A stretch of DNA of 64,000 nt from Bradyrhizobiaceae bacterium (GCA_020853885.1 JADYXZ010000018.1:1-64000), one strand, 5' to 3'. Positions 35,853 to 45,670 are shown, numbered from the stretch's first letter. Notes: generated by a model from the sequence alone, not told the origin. Numbers and translations: made by a program.

Positions 35853-38285
35853 ATGCCGACGTTTTCGAGGAGCCTTGAGCAATCGCTGCACCTTGCGCTG
35901 GCGCTCGCCAACGAGCGTCATCACGAGTACGCGACGCTCGAGCACCTGCTGCTCGCGCTGACCGACGACCAGGATGCGGCGGCGGTCATGCGCGCGTGCA
36001 ACGTCGACATCGACCGTCTGAAGCGGAACCTCGTCGAATACATCGACGGCGAGCTCGACAATCTGGTGATGGACAGCTCAGACGACTCGAAGCCGACCGC
36101 CGGCTTCCAGCGCGTGATCCAGCGCGCGGTCATCCACGTGCAGTCGTCGGGCCGCGAGGAGGTGACCGGCGCGAACGTGCTCGTTGCGATCTTCGCCGAG
36201 CGCGAGAGCCACGCCGCCTATTTCCTGCAAGAGCAGGACATGACGCGCTACGACGCGGTGAACTACATCAGCCACGGCATCGCCAAGCGCCCGGGCATGT
36301 CGGAGAGCAAGCCCGTGCGCGGCGTCGAGGACGACACCGACACCAAGCCCGGCGAAGAAGGCAAGAAGAAAGCCGACGCGCTCGAAGCCTATTGCGTCAA
36401 CCTCAACCGCAAGGCGCGCGAGGGCAAGATCGACCCGCTGATCGGCCGCGACAGCGAGATCGCGCGGACGATCCAGGTGCTGTGCCGCCGGCAGAAGAAC
36501 AACCCGCTGTTCGTCGGCGATCCGGGCGTCGGCAAGACGGCGATCGCGGAAGGGCTCGCCCGGCGCATCGTCATGGGCGAGGTGCCCGACGTGCTCAAGA
36601 GTTCGACCGTGTTCGCGCTCGATATGGGCACGTTGCTCGCGGGCACGCGCTATCGCGGCGACTTCGAGGAGCGGCTCAAGCAGGTGATCAAGGAGCTGGA
36701 GGCGTATCCGAACTCGATCGTCTTCATCGATGAGATCCACACCGTGATCGGCGCCGGCGCGACGTCGGGCGGCGCGATGGATGCCTCGAACCTGCTGAAG
36801 CCGGCGCTTGCCTCCGGCACGCTGCGCTGCATCGGCTCGACTACCTACAAGGAGTACCGCCAGTACTTCGAGAAGGACCGCGCGCTCGTGCGCCGCTTCC
36901 AGAAGATCGACGTCAACGAGCCGTCGCCGTCGGATGCGATCGAAATCCTGAAGGGCCTGAAGCCCTATTTCGAGGACTATCACCGCCTGCGCTACACCAA
37001 CGACGCGATCAAGGCGGCGGTGGACCTTTCCGTGCGCTACATCCACGACCGCAAGCTGCCGGATAAGGCGATCGACGTGATCGACGAGTCGGGCGCGGCG
37101 CAGATGCTCCTGCCCGAGAGCAAGCGCAAGAAGACGATTGGCGTGAAGGAGATCGAGGCGACGATCGCCACCATGGCGCGCGTCCCGCCGAAGACCGTTT
37201 CCAAGGACGATGCCGAGGTGCTCGCCAATCTGGAGGCGACGCTGCAGCGGCTCGTCTATGGGCAGGACAGGGCGATCGAGGCGCTGTCCTCCGCGATCAA
37301 GCTCGCGCGCGCCGGCCTGCGCGAGCCGGAAAAGCCGATCGGCTCCTACCTGTTCTCCGGCCCGACCGGCGTCGGCAAGACCGAAGTGGCGCGGCAGCTT
37401 GCGGCTTCGCTCGGCGTGCCGCTGCACCGCTTCGACATGTCGGAATATATGGAGCGGCACACGGTCTCGCGCCTGATCGGCGCGCCGCCGGGCTATGTCG
37501 GCTTCGACCAGGGCGGCCTGCTGACGGACGCCGTCGACCAGACGCCGCACTGCGTGCTGCTGCTCGACGAGATCGAGAAGGCGCATCCCGACCTGTTCAA
37601 CATCCTTCTGCAGGTGATGGACCACGGCAAGCTGACCGACCACAACGGCAAGCAGGTCGATTTCCGCAACGTGATCCTGATCATGACGACCAATGCGGGC
37701 GCCTCGGACCTCGCCAAGGCGGCTTACGGCTTCACCCGCTCCAAGCGGGAAGGCGACGACCTCGAGGCGATCAACCGCATGTTCACGCCGGAGTTCCGCA
37801 ACCGGCTCGACGCGGTGATCACTTTCGCGCACCTCACGCCGGAAGTGATCAAGAAGGTGGTGGAGAAATTCGTGCTGCAGCTCGAGGCGCAGCTTGCCGA
37901 CCGCGCGGTGTCGATCGAGCTCAGTCCCGAGGCGGCCGACTGGCTGGTCGAACGCGGCTACGATGAATCGATGGGTGCGCGGCCGATGGCGCGCGTCATC
38001 CAGGAGCACATCAAGACGCCCCTCTCCGACGAGCTTCTGTTCGGCAAGCTCAAGACCGGCGGCCATGTGCGCGTGATCGTCCGCGAGGACGAGGGCAAGA
38101 AGGTGCTCGGCTTCGAGTATCTTGAGGGCCCGATCACGCCGAAGCCCGAGAAGGTGGCGCCGAAGAAGAAACGCCGTCCGGTCTCGCGGTCGAAGCCGAG
38201 GACGAAGAAGCCCGGCGGCGGGGGTGGCGGCGGGCCGTCCAAGCCGGGAAGCCCGGTGCCGAAGGTTCCCCTGGTCCGCGCCTGA
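35853..38285 (+). CDS. clpA: ATP-dependent Clp protease ATP-binding subunit ClpA
   Basis: 810 residues. N-domain with [30 protein letters not shown], first AAA module with [15 protein letters not shown] and [15 protein letters not shown], second with [15 protein letters not shown] and [13 protein letters not shown], and [20 protein letters not shown], the ClpA/B pore loop. It unfolds substrates and feeds them to ClpP. The C-terminus is extended by about 50 residues: [16 protein letters not shown]-type basic sequence, then a run of seven Gly, not found in E. coli ClpA. It is transcribed with clpS. Confidence 0.95.
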   Translation: MPTFSRSLEQSLHLALALANERHHEYATLEHLLLALTDDQDAAAVMRACNVDIDRLKRNLVEYIDGELDNLVMDSSDDSKPTAGFQRVIQRAVIHVQSSGREEVTGANVLVAIFAERESHAAYFLQEQDMTRYDAVNYISHGIAKRPGMSESKPVRGVEDDTDTKPGEEGKKKADALEAYCVNLNRKAREGKIDPLIGRDSEIARTIQVLCRRQKNNPLFVGDPGVGKTAIAEGLARRIVMGEVPDVLKSSTVFALDMGTLLAGTRYRGDFEERLKQVIKELEAYPNSIVFIDEIHTVIGAGATSGGAMDASNLLKPALASGTLRCIGSTTYKEYRQYFEKDRALVRRFQKIDVNEPSPSDAIEILKGLKPYFEDYHRLRYTNDAIKAAVDLSVRYIHDRKLPDKAIDVIDESGAAQMLLPESKRKKTIGVKEIEATIATMARVPPKTVSKDDAEVLANLEATLQRLVYGQDRAIEALSSAIKLARAGLREPEKPIGSYLFSGPTGVGKTEVARQLAASLGVPLHRFDMSEYMERHTVSRLIGAPPGYVGFDQGGLLTDAVDQTPHCVLLLDEIEKAHPDLFNILLQVMDHGKLTDHNGKQVDFRNVILIMTTNAGASDLAKAAYGFTRSKREGDDLEAINRMFTPEFRNRLDAVITFAHLTPEVIKKVVEKFVLQLEAQLADRAVSIELSPEAADWLVERGYDESMGARPMARVIQEHIKTPLSDELLFGKLKTGGHVRVIVREDEGKKVLGFEYLEGPITPKPEKVAPKKKRRPVSRSKPRTKKPGGGGGGGPSKPGSPVPKVPLVRA

Positions 38286-38297
38286 GCAACGACGATC

Positions 38298-38395
38298 CGT
38301 CATTGCGAGGCGGCGAAGCCGCCGAAGCAATCCAGGATAGTCCGGCAAGGCTCTGGATTGCTTCGCCCTTCGCTGCGCTCGGGCTCGCAATGACG
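38298..38395. repeat. Inverted repeat of the GTCATTGCGAG family
   Basis: Outer arms CGTCATTGCGAG and CTCGCAATGACG, inner AAGCAATCCAG and CTGGATTGCTT. A shorter copy is at 39548-39622, and a lone half (CCTCGCAATGACGG) at about 48653. It lies after clpA and may act as a transcript end. Confidence 0.82.
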
Positions 38396-38430
38396 GTGGG
38401 GAACGCGTGCAAGTCCGCTAATATCCGCGC

Positions 38431-39201
38431 GTGTCCGAATCCGCCGCTTCCCCTCCCGTTCCGGCCGGCGACCCGCACGCAAGCGGTGGCCGCTGGGCGC
38501 TGCGCGGGTCGCGGGCGGCGCTGAAATCGGTGCAGGGCGTCGTCCTGTTCGCGAGCTTCGTCGGCTTCGGCGGGCTGATCCGCGACATCGGCTTTCCGCT
38601 CGGCGCTGCCGTGCTCTCGACGCTCCTGGTCTGGGCGCTGCCGGCGCAGGTGCTTCTGGCCGGCGGCTATGCCGCGGGCAATGCGGCGCCGGTCATTGCG
38701 CTTGCGGTCGGCCTGTCGTCGGTGCGGCTGTTTCCCATGGCGGCCGCGATTCTCCCCTATCTGCGCAGTTCGCGGCGCGGGATCGGCGTCCAGTTTCTCG
38801 CCGCGCATTTCGTGGCGGTCACCGCCTGGATCGAAGGCATGCGGCGCCTGCCGAACGTGGCAGTCGAGGGGCGGTTGCCGTTCTTCTTCGGCCTCAGCGC
38901 CACCCTCGTGCTGTCGTCGATGATCGCAACCGCCATGGGGTTCTATCTCGCCGGGCTGCTGCCGAGGGCGCTCGCCATCGGCCTCCTGTTCCTGACGCCG
39001 CTCTCGTTTCTCATCCAGCTTTCGCACAATGCGCGCGATCTGGTGGACCGGCTTGCGCTCGCATTCGGGCTTGCGCTCGCGCCGCTGTTCGCCGCGATCG
39101 GCGGCCGTCTCGATCTCCTGTGGACGGGACTGGTCGGCGGCGGTGCGGCCTGGGCGGTGCATCGCTTCATGCGCCGCCGGCGCAAGGGGGGCGGGCAATG
39201 A
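38431..39201 (+). CDS. azlC: AzlC-family branched-chain amino acid exporter subunit
   Basis: 256 residues, GTG start 38431. AzlC fold: SVQGVVLFASFVGFGGLIRDIGFPLGAAVLSTLLVWALPAQVLL, with several hydrophobic helices and the GFGG and P-x-Q motifs, and AVGLSSVRLFPMAAAILPYLRS. With AzlD it exports hydrophobic or branched-chain amino acids. Its TGA overlaps the ATG of the next gene. No azlB regulator nearby. Confidence 0.85.
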   Translation: MSESAASPPVPAGDPHASGGRWALRGSRAALKSVQGVVLFASFVGFGGLIRDIGFPLGAAVLSTLLVWALPAQVLLAGGYAAGNAAPVIALAVGLSSVRLFPMAAAILPYLRSSRRGIGVQFLAAHFVAVTAWIEGMRRLPNVAVEGRLPFFFGLSATLVLSSMIATAMGFYLAGLLPRALAIGLLFLTPLSFLIQLSHNARDLVDRLALAFGLALAPLFAAIGGRLDLLWTGLVGGGAAWAVHRFMRRRRKGGGQ

Positions 39202-39542
39202 CGCTGCTCGACGGCGCGCTCTGGCCCTACCTTCTCGTCATTCTCGCCGGCTTCCTGCCGACGGAGATCTGGCGCTCGCTCGCCGTGGTGTTCGTGCGCG
39301 GGCTGAAGGAAGACAGCGAAGTTCTGGTTCTCGTCCGCTGCGTTGCGACGGCCCTGCTGGCGGCAGTGGTGGCGCGGCTCGTGCTGCTGCCGCCGGGCGA
39401 GCTGCTCGCCGTGCCGCTCGCGGTACGGATCGGCGCGGTGGCGGGCGGCTTCCTCGTCTATCTCGCTGCCCGGCGTTCGGTGTTTATCGGAATCCTGTTC
39501 GGCGAGCTCGTCATCATCGGCGGCGCCTGGTACTTCGCCTGA
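39198..39542 (+). CDS. azlD: AzlD-domain protein
   Basis: 114 residues from ATG 39198, overlapping the azlC stop as ATGA. About four hydrophobic segments: LWPYLLVILAGFLPTEIWR, ALLAAVVARLVLLPP, VRIGAVAGGFLVYLAA and IGILFGELVIIGGAWYF. This is the small partner of AzlC; ILAGFLPTEIWRSLAVVF is close to the AzlD start pattern. Start codon fixed by overlap; the frame continues upstream as a shadow. Confidence 0.82.
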   Translation: MTLLDGALWPYLLVILAGFLPTEIWRSLAVVFVRGLKEDSEVLVLVRCVATALLAAVVARLVLLPPGELLAVPLAVRIGAVAGGFLVYLAARRSVFIGILFGELVIIGGAWYFA

Positions 39543-39547
39543 CCGGC

Positions 39548-39622
39548 GTCATTGCGAGCGAAGCGAAGCAATCCAGGTGCCGAGAAACTGGATTGCTTCG
39601 GCGCTGCGCGCCTCGCAATGAC
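39548..39622. repeat. Second GTCATTGCGAG-family inverted repeat
   Basis: Arms GTCATTGCGAG and CTCGCAATGAC, with inner AAGCAATCCAG and CTGGATTGCTTC; 75 bases. It occupies the gap between the convergent azlD and HIT genes and is a shorter version of the element at 38298-38395. Confidence 0.82.
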
Positions 39623-39636
39623 AACAACAAGCAACT

Positions 39637-40059
39637 TTAGGCGAGCGCGGCCTTGATCAGGGCGGCGTGGTCGCCGAGCACTTCCGCTTCCTCCTTGAAG
39701 CTCGCCGGCGGGCGCAGCGACACTCCGTTCTTGCGCGGGATGACATGGACGTGCAGGTGAAACACGACCTGTCCGCCGGCCTGCTCGTTGAACTGCTGGA
39801 TGGTGATGCCGTCGGCCTTGAACGCCTTTTTTTGCGCCACCGCGATCTTCTGCACGATGCGCGCGACGTGCGCGAGGTCGTCCGGCTTGATGTCGAGGAT
39901 GTTGCGCGCGGGCGCCTTCGGCAGCACGAGCGTGTGGCCGGGCGCACGCGGCATGATGTCGAGGAAGGCGAGCGCCTTGTCGTCCTCATAGACCTTGTGG
40001 GCGGGCAGGTCGCCGCGAATGATCTTCGCGAAAATATTGTCGGGATCGTATTCAGCCAT
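39637..40059 (-). CDS. HIT-family nucleotide hydrolase
   Basis: 140 residues from ATG 40059; the longer frame is Arg-rich shadow. The catalytic histidine triad is FHLHVHVIP near 96-104, with EYDPDNIFAKIIRGDLPAHKVYEDDKALAFLDIMPRAPGHTLVLPK at the start, the classical HINT/Hnt layout. It hydrolyses adenosine or guanosine phosphoramidates or dinucleotide polyphosphates. The start overlaps the upstream GNAT gene by eight bases, so the two are co-translated. Confidence 0.9.
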   Translation of the reverse strand: MAEYDPDNIFAKIIRGDLPAHKVYEDDKALAFLDIMPRAPGHTLVLPKAPARNILDIKPDDLAHVARIVQKIAVAQKKAFKADGITIQQFNEQAGGQVVFHLHVHVIPRKNGVSLRPPASFKEEAEVLGDHAALIKAALA

Positions 40060-41347
40060 CGCGTTCCTCCTCGGCGTCCGCATTCTTGCGGAACGGCGCC
40101 AGCGCCGCAAGCTCCTCGGCTTCGGCCTTCACGTAGGCCCGTTCCTGCTCGAGGTAATTCGCGACGGCGCGCCGGAAGCCGGGGTCGACGATGTAATGCG
40201 ACGAATAGGTGGTGACAGGGAGGTAGCCGCGGGCGATCTTGTGCGGCCCCTGCGCGCCCGCCTCGACGCGGGCGAGCTTGTGCTCGATGGCGTGCTCGAT
40301 CGCCTGATAGTAGCAGAGCTCGAAATGCAGGAACGGACGGTGCTCGGTCGCGCCCCAATAGCGGCCGTAGAGCGTGTGCTGCCCGAGAAAATTGAGCGCG
40401 CCCGCGATCCAGCGCCGGTGGCGGCGGGCAAGGATCAGCACGATGCGGTCGGCCATCGCCGCGCTGACGATGGAGAAGAACGCGCGGTTCAGGTAGGGGC
40501 GGCCCCACTTGCGCGAGCCGGTATCCATGTAGAAATCGAAGAATGCGTCCCAGACCTCTTCGGTCAGGTCGGAGCCGGTGAGGCGCACGATCTCGACGCC
40601 CTCCTGCGCTTCGCGCCGTTCGCGCATCAGGTTCTTGCGCTTGCGCGAGGACAGCGCGGCGAGAAAATCGTCGAAGGTCCGGTAGCCGGCGTTGAGCCAG
40701 TGAAACTGGCGGTCGGTGCGGGCGAGCAGGCCGCGGCCCGTCAGGTATTCCCATTCGGGCCTGGTGGGAAACGTGATGTGCAGCGATGAGGTGCCGCGCC
40801 GGCCGGCGAGCTCGATGCCCGCCGCGGTCAGCGCTTCGCGAAGAGCGTCGAAGTTGGGATGCGGGCGGACGAGCAGGCGGGGCCCGGTGACCGGCGTGAA
40901 CGGCACGGCGGCCTGCAGCTTGGGATAGTACTGCCCGCCCGCGCGCTCAAAGGCGTCGGCCCAGCCGTGGTCGAACACGTACTCGCCCTGCGAATGGCTC
41001 TTCATGTAGCAGGGCATGGCGGCGAGGATTTCGCCCGCCTTGTCCTCGACGACGATGTGCTGCGGCAGCCAGCCGGTGCGCGCCGCGACCGTTCCCGACT
41101 CCTCCAGCGAAGCCAGAAAAGCGTGGGAGACGAAGGGATTGCGCGGATCGATCTCCGAATTCGATTCAACAAGTTGAGACGGGGATTCCGCTTTTTCCTC
41201 CTTCGTGCGGCCGGATAATTCTTTTGCCGCGCCGGAGGGCGTTTCGGCGCCGGGCGCGCGGCCGAAGGCGCAGGCATCCCACGCCTCCGCCGGGATGGCC
41301 CGGATGGAGGATTCCACGCGCACGCGGATGGAGGGGAGGCGGCTCAT
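40052..41347 (-). CDS. FemAB-like GNAT-fold protein (DUF482)
   Basis: 431 residues. Family features: NPFVSHAFLASLEESGTVAARTGW near 72, FDHGWADAFERAGGQYYPKLQAAVPFTPVTGPRLL in the middle, SSRKRKNLMRERREAQ, and LYGRYWGATEHRPFLHFELCYYQAIEHAIEHKL near 350, with KIARGYLPVTTYSSHYI at the end. This is the peptidogalycan/DUF482 family of FemAB-like acyltransferases, thought to add amino acids to an envelope component; no experimental role is known to me. An Arg/Glu-rich insertion near 30-60 is disordered. Overlaps the downstream HIT gene. Confidence 0.85.
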   Translation of the reverse strand: MSRLPSIRVRVESSIRAIPAEAWDACAFGRAPGAETPSGAAKELSGRTKEEKAESPSQLVESNSEIDPRNPFVSHAFLASLEESGTVAARTGWLPQHIVVEDKAGEILAAMPCYMKSHSQGEYVFDHGWADAFERAGGQYYPKLQAAVPFTPVTGPRLLVRPHPNFDALREALTAAGIELAGRRGTSSLHITFPTRPEWEYLTGRGLLARTDRQFHWLNAGYRTFDDFLAALSSRKRKNLMRERREAQEGVEIVRLTGSDLTEEVWDAFFDFYMDTGSRKWGRPYLNRAFFSIVSAAMADRIVLILARRHRRWIAGALNFLGQHTLYGRYWGATEHRPFLHFELCYYQAIEHAIEHKLARVEAGAQGPHKIARGYLPVTTYSSHYIVDPGFRRAVANYLEQERAYVKAEAEELAALAPFRKNADAEEERDG

Positions 41348-41401
41348 CGGCGAAATATAGTCAGTTCAGTCGCGATAGAGGCCGCCGTGATCGTCGCAAT
41401 T

Positions 41402-42142
41402 CTATGGCCGAAAGCCCTCGAAGATCATCTGGTCGGCCCAACGGGCGGCGCGGCGCCGGTCGGCATCGGTGCGGACGGTCCAGGTGAGCAGCTTCATGCC
41501 CAGCAGATGGCGCGCGACGAGCGGGGCAAGAGCGGGCAGCTCCTTTACATAATACGCGACAAAGTGCGGCCTGGTGCGCGGAATGTGCAGCAGGTTGCCG
41601 AAGACGAACTTCATGCGGCGGGGCAGCGGGTTCCATTCGGGGTCATCGTAGTAGCGCTCGGCGACGATGCCGCGAGGCAGGCCGGGCGCATATTTCTGGA
41701 GCGCGATGACAAGACCCGGGTCGAATGACATGGCCGCGACCGGGCCGTCATAGCCGGCAAGGATCTCCGCCACCCGCGCCGCCAGCCGGTCGTCGCCGTT
41801 CCAGTCGCTTTTCAGTTCCAGCACGAGCGGCGCGCGCCCGGCGACGAGGGCGAGCAGGTCCTGCAACGTCGGAATTCGCTCGCCGCAATCGCGAAACTCG
41901 ATCTGCTTCAGGTCGGCGGCGGTGCGGGCGGCAAGCGGCCCGGTTGCTTTCGTCAGGCGATCGAGCGTGGTGTCGTGAAACACCATCACCTCGCTGTCGG
42001 CCGAAAGCTGCAGGTCGACTTCGATGCCGTAGTTTCCTTCGACGGCGGCCGCGGCCGCGCCGAGCGTGTTCTCGACGATGCCGTTGCCGTGCAGGCCCCG
42101 ATGCGCGACCGGGCGAGCGACGAGCCAGTCGAGACCCGCCAT
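41402..42142 (-). CDS. Glycerophosphodiester phosphodiesterase family protein
   Basis: 246 residues from ATG 42142 (four bases after the RidA stop). GDPD signatures: VAHRGLHGNGIVENT at 11-25 (His-Arg and Glu-Asn), YGIEVDLQLSADSEVMVFHD (two acidic metal ligands and the catalytic His), and LVLELKSDW near 107. It would split glycerophosphodiesters into glycerol-3-phosphate and an alcohol. No signal peptide, so cytosolic. Two-gene unit with RidA. Confidence 0.9.
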   Translation of the reverse strand: MAGLDWLVARPVAHRGLHGNGIVENTLGAAAAAVEGNYGIEVDLQLSADSEVMVFHDTTLDRLTKATGPLAARTAADLKQIEFRDCGERIPTLQDLLALVAGRAPLVLELKSDWNGDDRLAARVAEILAGYDGPVAAMSFDPGLVIALQKYAPGLPRGIVAERYYDDPEWNPLPRRMKFVFGNLLHIPRTRPHFVAYYVKELPALAPLVARHLLGMKLLTWTVRTDADRRRAARWADQMIFEGFRP

Positions 42143-42146
42143 GGGA

Positions 42147-42611
42147 TCAGGCGACCTCGAACAGGGCTTCAACCTCTGCGGCGGTATCGCCTGGAAGCTC
42201 CGCCACGCCCACCGTCGTGCGGGCGTGCCGGCCGGCGTCGCCGAAGACCTCGACGACGAGATCGGAGGCGCCGTTCATCACCACCGGCAATTGTGCAAAC
42301 GTGGGCACGGCATTGATGAAACCGCCGAGGCGCACGCAGCGTTTGATGCGGTCGAGCTCGCCGAGGGCGGCCTTTGCCTGCGCCAGCAGATTGATCGCGC
42401 AGATGCGGGTGGCCTCCTGACCTTGCTCGATGGTGAGCTCGGCGCCGAGCTTGCCGACGACGCTCTTGCCGCCGGGAACGGAAGAGACCTGGCCCGCGCA
42501 AAAGAGGAGATTGCCGGTCAGCACCGCCGGCACGTAATTGGCGGCCGGTTTCGGCGGGGTGGGGAGCACGATGCCCAGATCCTGCAGCCGCTGTTCGATC
42601 CTGCCTGCCAT
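42147..42611 (-). CDS. RidA-family protein
   Basis: 154 residues. RidA/YjgF fold with VLTGNLLFCAGQVSSVPG, EATRICAINLLAQAKAALG and VRLGGFINAVPTFAQLPVVMNGASDLVVEVFG, then GRHARTTVGVAELPGDTAAEVE. Canonical RidA has an Arg near 105 for imine hydrolysis; here ARTTVGV keeps R before TTVG. This longer variant belongs to the RutC-like/YjgF group that removes reactive enamines. AGGAGA precedes ATG 42611. Co-directional with the GDPD gene. Confidence 0.87.
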   Translation of the reverse strand: MAGRIEQRLQDLGIVLPTPPKPAANYVPAVLTGNLLFCAGQVSSVPGGKSVVGKLGAELTIEQGQEATRICAINLLAQAKAALGELDRIKRCVRLGGFINAVPTFAQLPVVMNGASDLVVEVFGDAGRHARTTVGVAELPGDTAAEVEALFEVA

Positions 42612-42782
42612 TGCAGTCTCCTGCCGTTGTCGCGCGGTCTTGATCGTGCAGTCTTGGCCGATCGCGGCCGCTGTCGCAACCGGCTCAGCCGTCTTCTCGC
42701 CACAAGACTCGGCTCATTGGCTGCTGTTGTGCGGCCGTGGCGAGGGACCTATCTTGCGGCCAGCCAGCGGAGAGGAATGAGA

Positions 42783-43619
42783 ATGCGGAAGTCCTCGGTT
42801 TCCGGGCCGGTATTGATGCTCGCCGCCGTGGTGCTGGTGGCGGCCCCCATCGAGGCTGCCGCACAGGGAATCGCGCTGGCGCCGCACCGGGCGGTGTACG
42901 AGCTCACGCTCGATCCATCCAAGGGCAGCAGCAAGATCGACCGGGCGAGCGGGCGCATTGCGTTCGAGATCACCGGCAATGCCTGTCAGGGCTATTCCGT
43001 GACGCTCCGGCAGGTGACGCGCCTCAATACGGGCGAGGGGCGGGAGAGCACGAGCGATCTGCACAGCGTCACCTGGGAAGACGGCGAGGGAAAGACCTAC
43101 CGCTTCAAGTCGAAGAATTTTCTGAACGATGCGCTGCGCGACGAGGTCGACGGGTCTGCCGAGCGCGGCACGGGCGGCGGCATCAGCGTCCGCCTGGCGA
43201 TGCCGAAGACGAATCCGTTCGACCTGCAGGGCGCGGTCGCGTTTCCGACCGAGCATCTGCGCAAGCTGCTCACGGCGGCGCAAGGCGGCGAGAAGATTTT
43301 CGAAACCAAGGTGTTCGACGGCGCACCGGACGGCAAGAAGGTCTATGACACGCTGGCGATCATCGGGCCGGCGACGAGCGGCGGGGAGAGCCTCGAAGAA
43401 GCGGCGCGCAAGCCCGAGCTCGTGTCGATGAAGCGTTACCCGCTGACGGTCAGCTATTTCGAGCCGGGCGCCGGCGAGCGGACGCCGGCCTATGTGCTTG
43501 GCTTCGATCTCTACGAGAACGGCGTCAGCCGCGCGCTCAGGCTCGACTATGGCGGATTCGCGCTCCGCGGCGAGATGACGAGTCTCGAGCTGCTGAAAGA
43601 GACGCCCTGCAAGCGCTGA
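42783..43619 (+). CDS. eipB: Cell-envelope integrity protein EipB (DUF1849)
   Basis: 278 residues, ATG 42783 with GGAGAGG at 42769-42775; ATG 42777 is too near that site. Signal peptide 1-28 ends AAAQG. The beta-spiral domain starts LAPHRAVYELTLD with the family Y-x-L-x-L, and NACQGYSVTLRQ carries Cys68; the protein ends with TPCKR, Cys276. In the Brucella homolog the matching cysteines form a disulfide needed for stability of the envelope protein. Periplasmic. Divergent from the RidA gene and convergent with marR. Confidence 0.9.
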   Translation: MRKSSVSGPVLMLAAVVLVAAPIEAAAQGIALAPHRAVYELTLDPSKGSSKIDRASGRIAFEITGNACQGYSVTLRQVTRLNTGEGRESTSDLHSVTWEDGEGKTYRFKSKNFLNDALRDEVDGSAERGTGGGISVRLAMPKTNPFDLQGAVAFPTEHLRKLLTAAQGGEKIFETKVFDGAPDGKKVYDTLAIIGPATSGGESLEEAARKPELVSMKRYPLTVSYFEPGAGERTPAYVLGFDLYENGVSRALRLDYGGFALRGEMTSLELLKETPCKR

Positions 43620-43629
43620 CGCGTCTTCG

Positions 43630-44118
43630 TCAGCCCCGGCCGCCGCGTTTCGCCGTTCTCGATTTCAGCGGCACGCGGCTGCGCTCGTTGTTCTGCTCGA
43701 CGAGCTTGCGCGCGATCTGCACGAACTGACGGCGCTCGGCCGGCGAAAGCGGCGCGAGAATCGTTTTCTGTACGTCCTCATTGATCGGACGGATCGACGC
43801 CAGGAGCCTGCGTCCGGCGGGCGTGATCTCCAGATGCTTGGTGCGGCGGTCCGTCTTGCCGACGGCGCGTTTCACCAGCCCTTTTGCAGCAAGACGGCCG
43901 ATCACCTCGCCGATCGTCGAGCGGTCGAACGCGATGATCTGCATGAGGGTCGTCTGGTCGATGCCCGGATGATTGTTCAGCGCGAGCAGCGCCGAATATT
44001 GAACGGGCGTGATGTCGAATCCTTCCGTTTTCGACAGGAAGACCGCGACGGCGATCTGCTGCAGCCGCCGGATCAGGTGTCCGGGCTTGTTGTAGATGTC
44101 GCGGTCGTCTCGGTGCAT
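43630..44118 (-). CDS. MarR-family transcriptional regulator
   Basis: 162 residues from ATG 44118 (GTG 44124 also possible). Winged helix: FDITPVQYSALLALNNHPGIDQTTLMQIIAFDRSTIGEVIGRLAAKGLVKRAVGKTDRRTKHLEITPAGRRLL, with D-R-R-T-K in the wing. It binds as a dimer to a palindrome in the intergenic gap and usually responds to a small aromatic. The divergently encoded binding-protein gene 226 bases away is a natural target. The tail is Arg/Lys-rich. Confidence 0.9.
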   Translation of the reverse strand: MHRDDRDIYNKPGHLIRRLQQIAVAVFLSKTEGFDITPVQYSALLALNNHPGIDQTTLMQIIAFDRSTIGEVIGRLAAKGLVKRAVGKTDRRTKHLEITPAGRRLLASIRPINEDVQKTILAPLSPAERRQFVQIARKLVEQNNERSRVPLKSRTAKRGGRG

Positions 44119-44344
44119 GGGCACGTTGGGGCCGTGAGCTTGTTACCGGCGGCAGTTAGCATGATGCCGGGCCGCGCTCAAAATATTCAGCGGGCTCACT
44201 ATATCCGCCTCGATTTTTCGGAAGGGGCAATCGCCCATCGTGGGACTTGGCCCCGAACAAACCGATCGCGATCGTTTGCGCACGACGGCGCGCCGGGCGT
44301 AGCATCGCCGCCGTTCAACGAAAACCAAAATACGGGAGGAAACA

Positions 44345-45526
44345 GTGAACGCGATCCTACTACGTGCCGGCGGTCTTGCCGTTGCGTTGCTCCTTGCGTC
44401 GTCCGTGCACGCGCAGGAGACCGTGCGCGTCGGAGTCATTCTGTCGTATTCGGGGCAATTCGCCGATGCGGCGACGCAGATCGACAACGGCATCAAGCTC
44501 TACATGAAGAAGCATGGCGACACGGTCGCCGGAAAGAAGATCGAGATCATCCGCAAGGACACCGGCGGGATCGCGCCTGACGTCGCCAAGCGGCTGGCGC
44601 AGGAGCTCGTGACGCGCGACCGCGCCGACATCATCGCCGGCTTTGCGTTGACGCCGAACGCGCTCGCAGCGGCGGACATCTCCGCCGAGGCGAAGAAGTT
44701 CATGGTGGTGATGAATGCCGCGACCTCGATCATCACCACCAAGTCGCCGTACATGGCGCGCGTTTCGGTGACGACGCCGCAACTGAACGAGACGTTCGGT
44801 CAGTGGGCGGCGACGAAGGGCGGCATCAAAAAGATCTACACGATGGTCTCCGATTACGGACCGGGCCACGACGCCGAAGGCGCGTTTCACGCCGGCTTCC
44901 AGAAAGCGGGCGGGGAGCTTGCCGGTTCGGTGCGCTTCCCCGTTGCCAATCCCGACTTCTCGGCGTTCGTGCAGCGCGCGAAGGACATCAACCCGGACGC
45001 GATCTACATTTGGATTCCGGGCGGCGCGCAGCCGGCCGCGGTCGGCAAGTCGCTGGCCGAGCGCGGGATCGATCCGAAGAAGTCGAAGATCCTCGGCCAG
45101 GAAGTGCTGGCCAGCGACGAGGCGATTGCCGCGATGGGCGATCTCTCGCTCGGCATCATCACGGTCGCGCACTACACCGACACGCACGACTCCGCGGTGA
45201 ACCGCGAGTTCGTGAAAGGCTTCAATCAGGAATATAAGCGCGATCCCGATCTCTTCTCGATCGGTGGATACGATGGCATGCATCTCATCTATGAGACGCT
45301 GAAGAAGACCGGCGGCAAGGCCGACGGCGAGACGCTGATTGCCGCGGCCAAGGGCATGAAGTGGGAAAGCCCGCGCGGTCCGATGTGGATCGATCCGGAG
45401 ACGCGCGACGTGGTGCAGACCGTCTATATCCGCCGGGTGGATAAGGTCGGCGGCGTCAACCAGAACGTCGAGTTCGACAAGGTTGAGAACGTCAAGGATC
45501 CGGTGAAGGAGCGGATGAAGAAGTAA
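44345..45526 (+). CDS. ABC transporter substrate-binding protein (branched-chain amino acid type)
   Basis: 393 residues, GTG start 44345 after GGGAGGAAACA. Signal peptide 1-23 ends SVHAQ. Type I periplasmic binding protein of the LivJ kind: TVRVGVILSYSGQFADAATQIDNGIKLYM, then IPGGAQPAAVGKSLAERGI and FSIGGYDGMHLIYETLKK. The ligand could be an amino acid, aromatic acid or amide. No permease or ATPase is adjacent, so the rest of the transporter is elsewhere. Likely regulated by the divergent MarR protein. Confidence 0.9.
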   Translation: MNAILLRAGGLAVALLLASSVHAQETVRVGVILSYSGQFADAATQIDNGIKLYMKKHGDTVAGKKIEIIRKDTGGIAPDVAKRLAQELVTRDRADIIAGFALTPNALAAADISAEAKKFMVVMNAATSIITTKSPYMARVSVTTPQLNETFGQWAATKGGIKKIYTMVSDYGPGHDAEGAFHAGFQKAGGELAGSVRFPVANPDFSAFVQRAKDINPDAIYIWIPGGAQPAAVGKSLAERGIDPKKSKILGQEVLASDEAIAAMGDLSLGIITVAHYTDTHDSAVNREFVKGFNQEYKRDPDLFSIGGYDGMHLIYETLKKTGGKADGETLIAAAKGMKWESPRGPMWIDPETRDVVQTVYIRRVDKVGGVNQNVEFDKVENVKDPVKERMKK

Positions 45527-45549
45527 TCCGCTCGAAAGGATGGATGGCA

Positions 45550-45573
45550 GCGGGCGGTCTTCGGGCCGCCCGC
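45550..45573 (+). terminator. GC-rich hairpin after the binding-protein gene
   Basis: Arms GCGGGCGG and CCGCCCGC around TCTTCGGG, 24 bases after the stop. No T-run follows, so termination strength is doubtful. Confidence 0.45.
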
Positions 45574-45670
45574 GCTCATGCCGTCCTGCAATCTCCGCGG
45601 GTGCAAAAGGATACCGCCGACATTCGTCGATCGCCTACACGCTTGGTTGACGGAAAAAGCAGATGGCCGG

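Noticed and set aside
36078-38390. A 770-residue open frame on the strand opposite clpA
   Set aside because: It is a mirror of a strongly conserved gene; Arg/His/Asp-rich composition and lack of any family pattern show it is a high-GC shadow.
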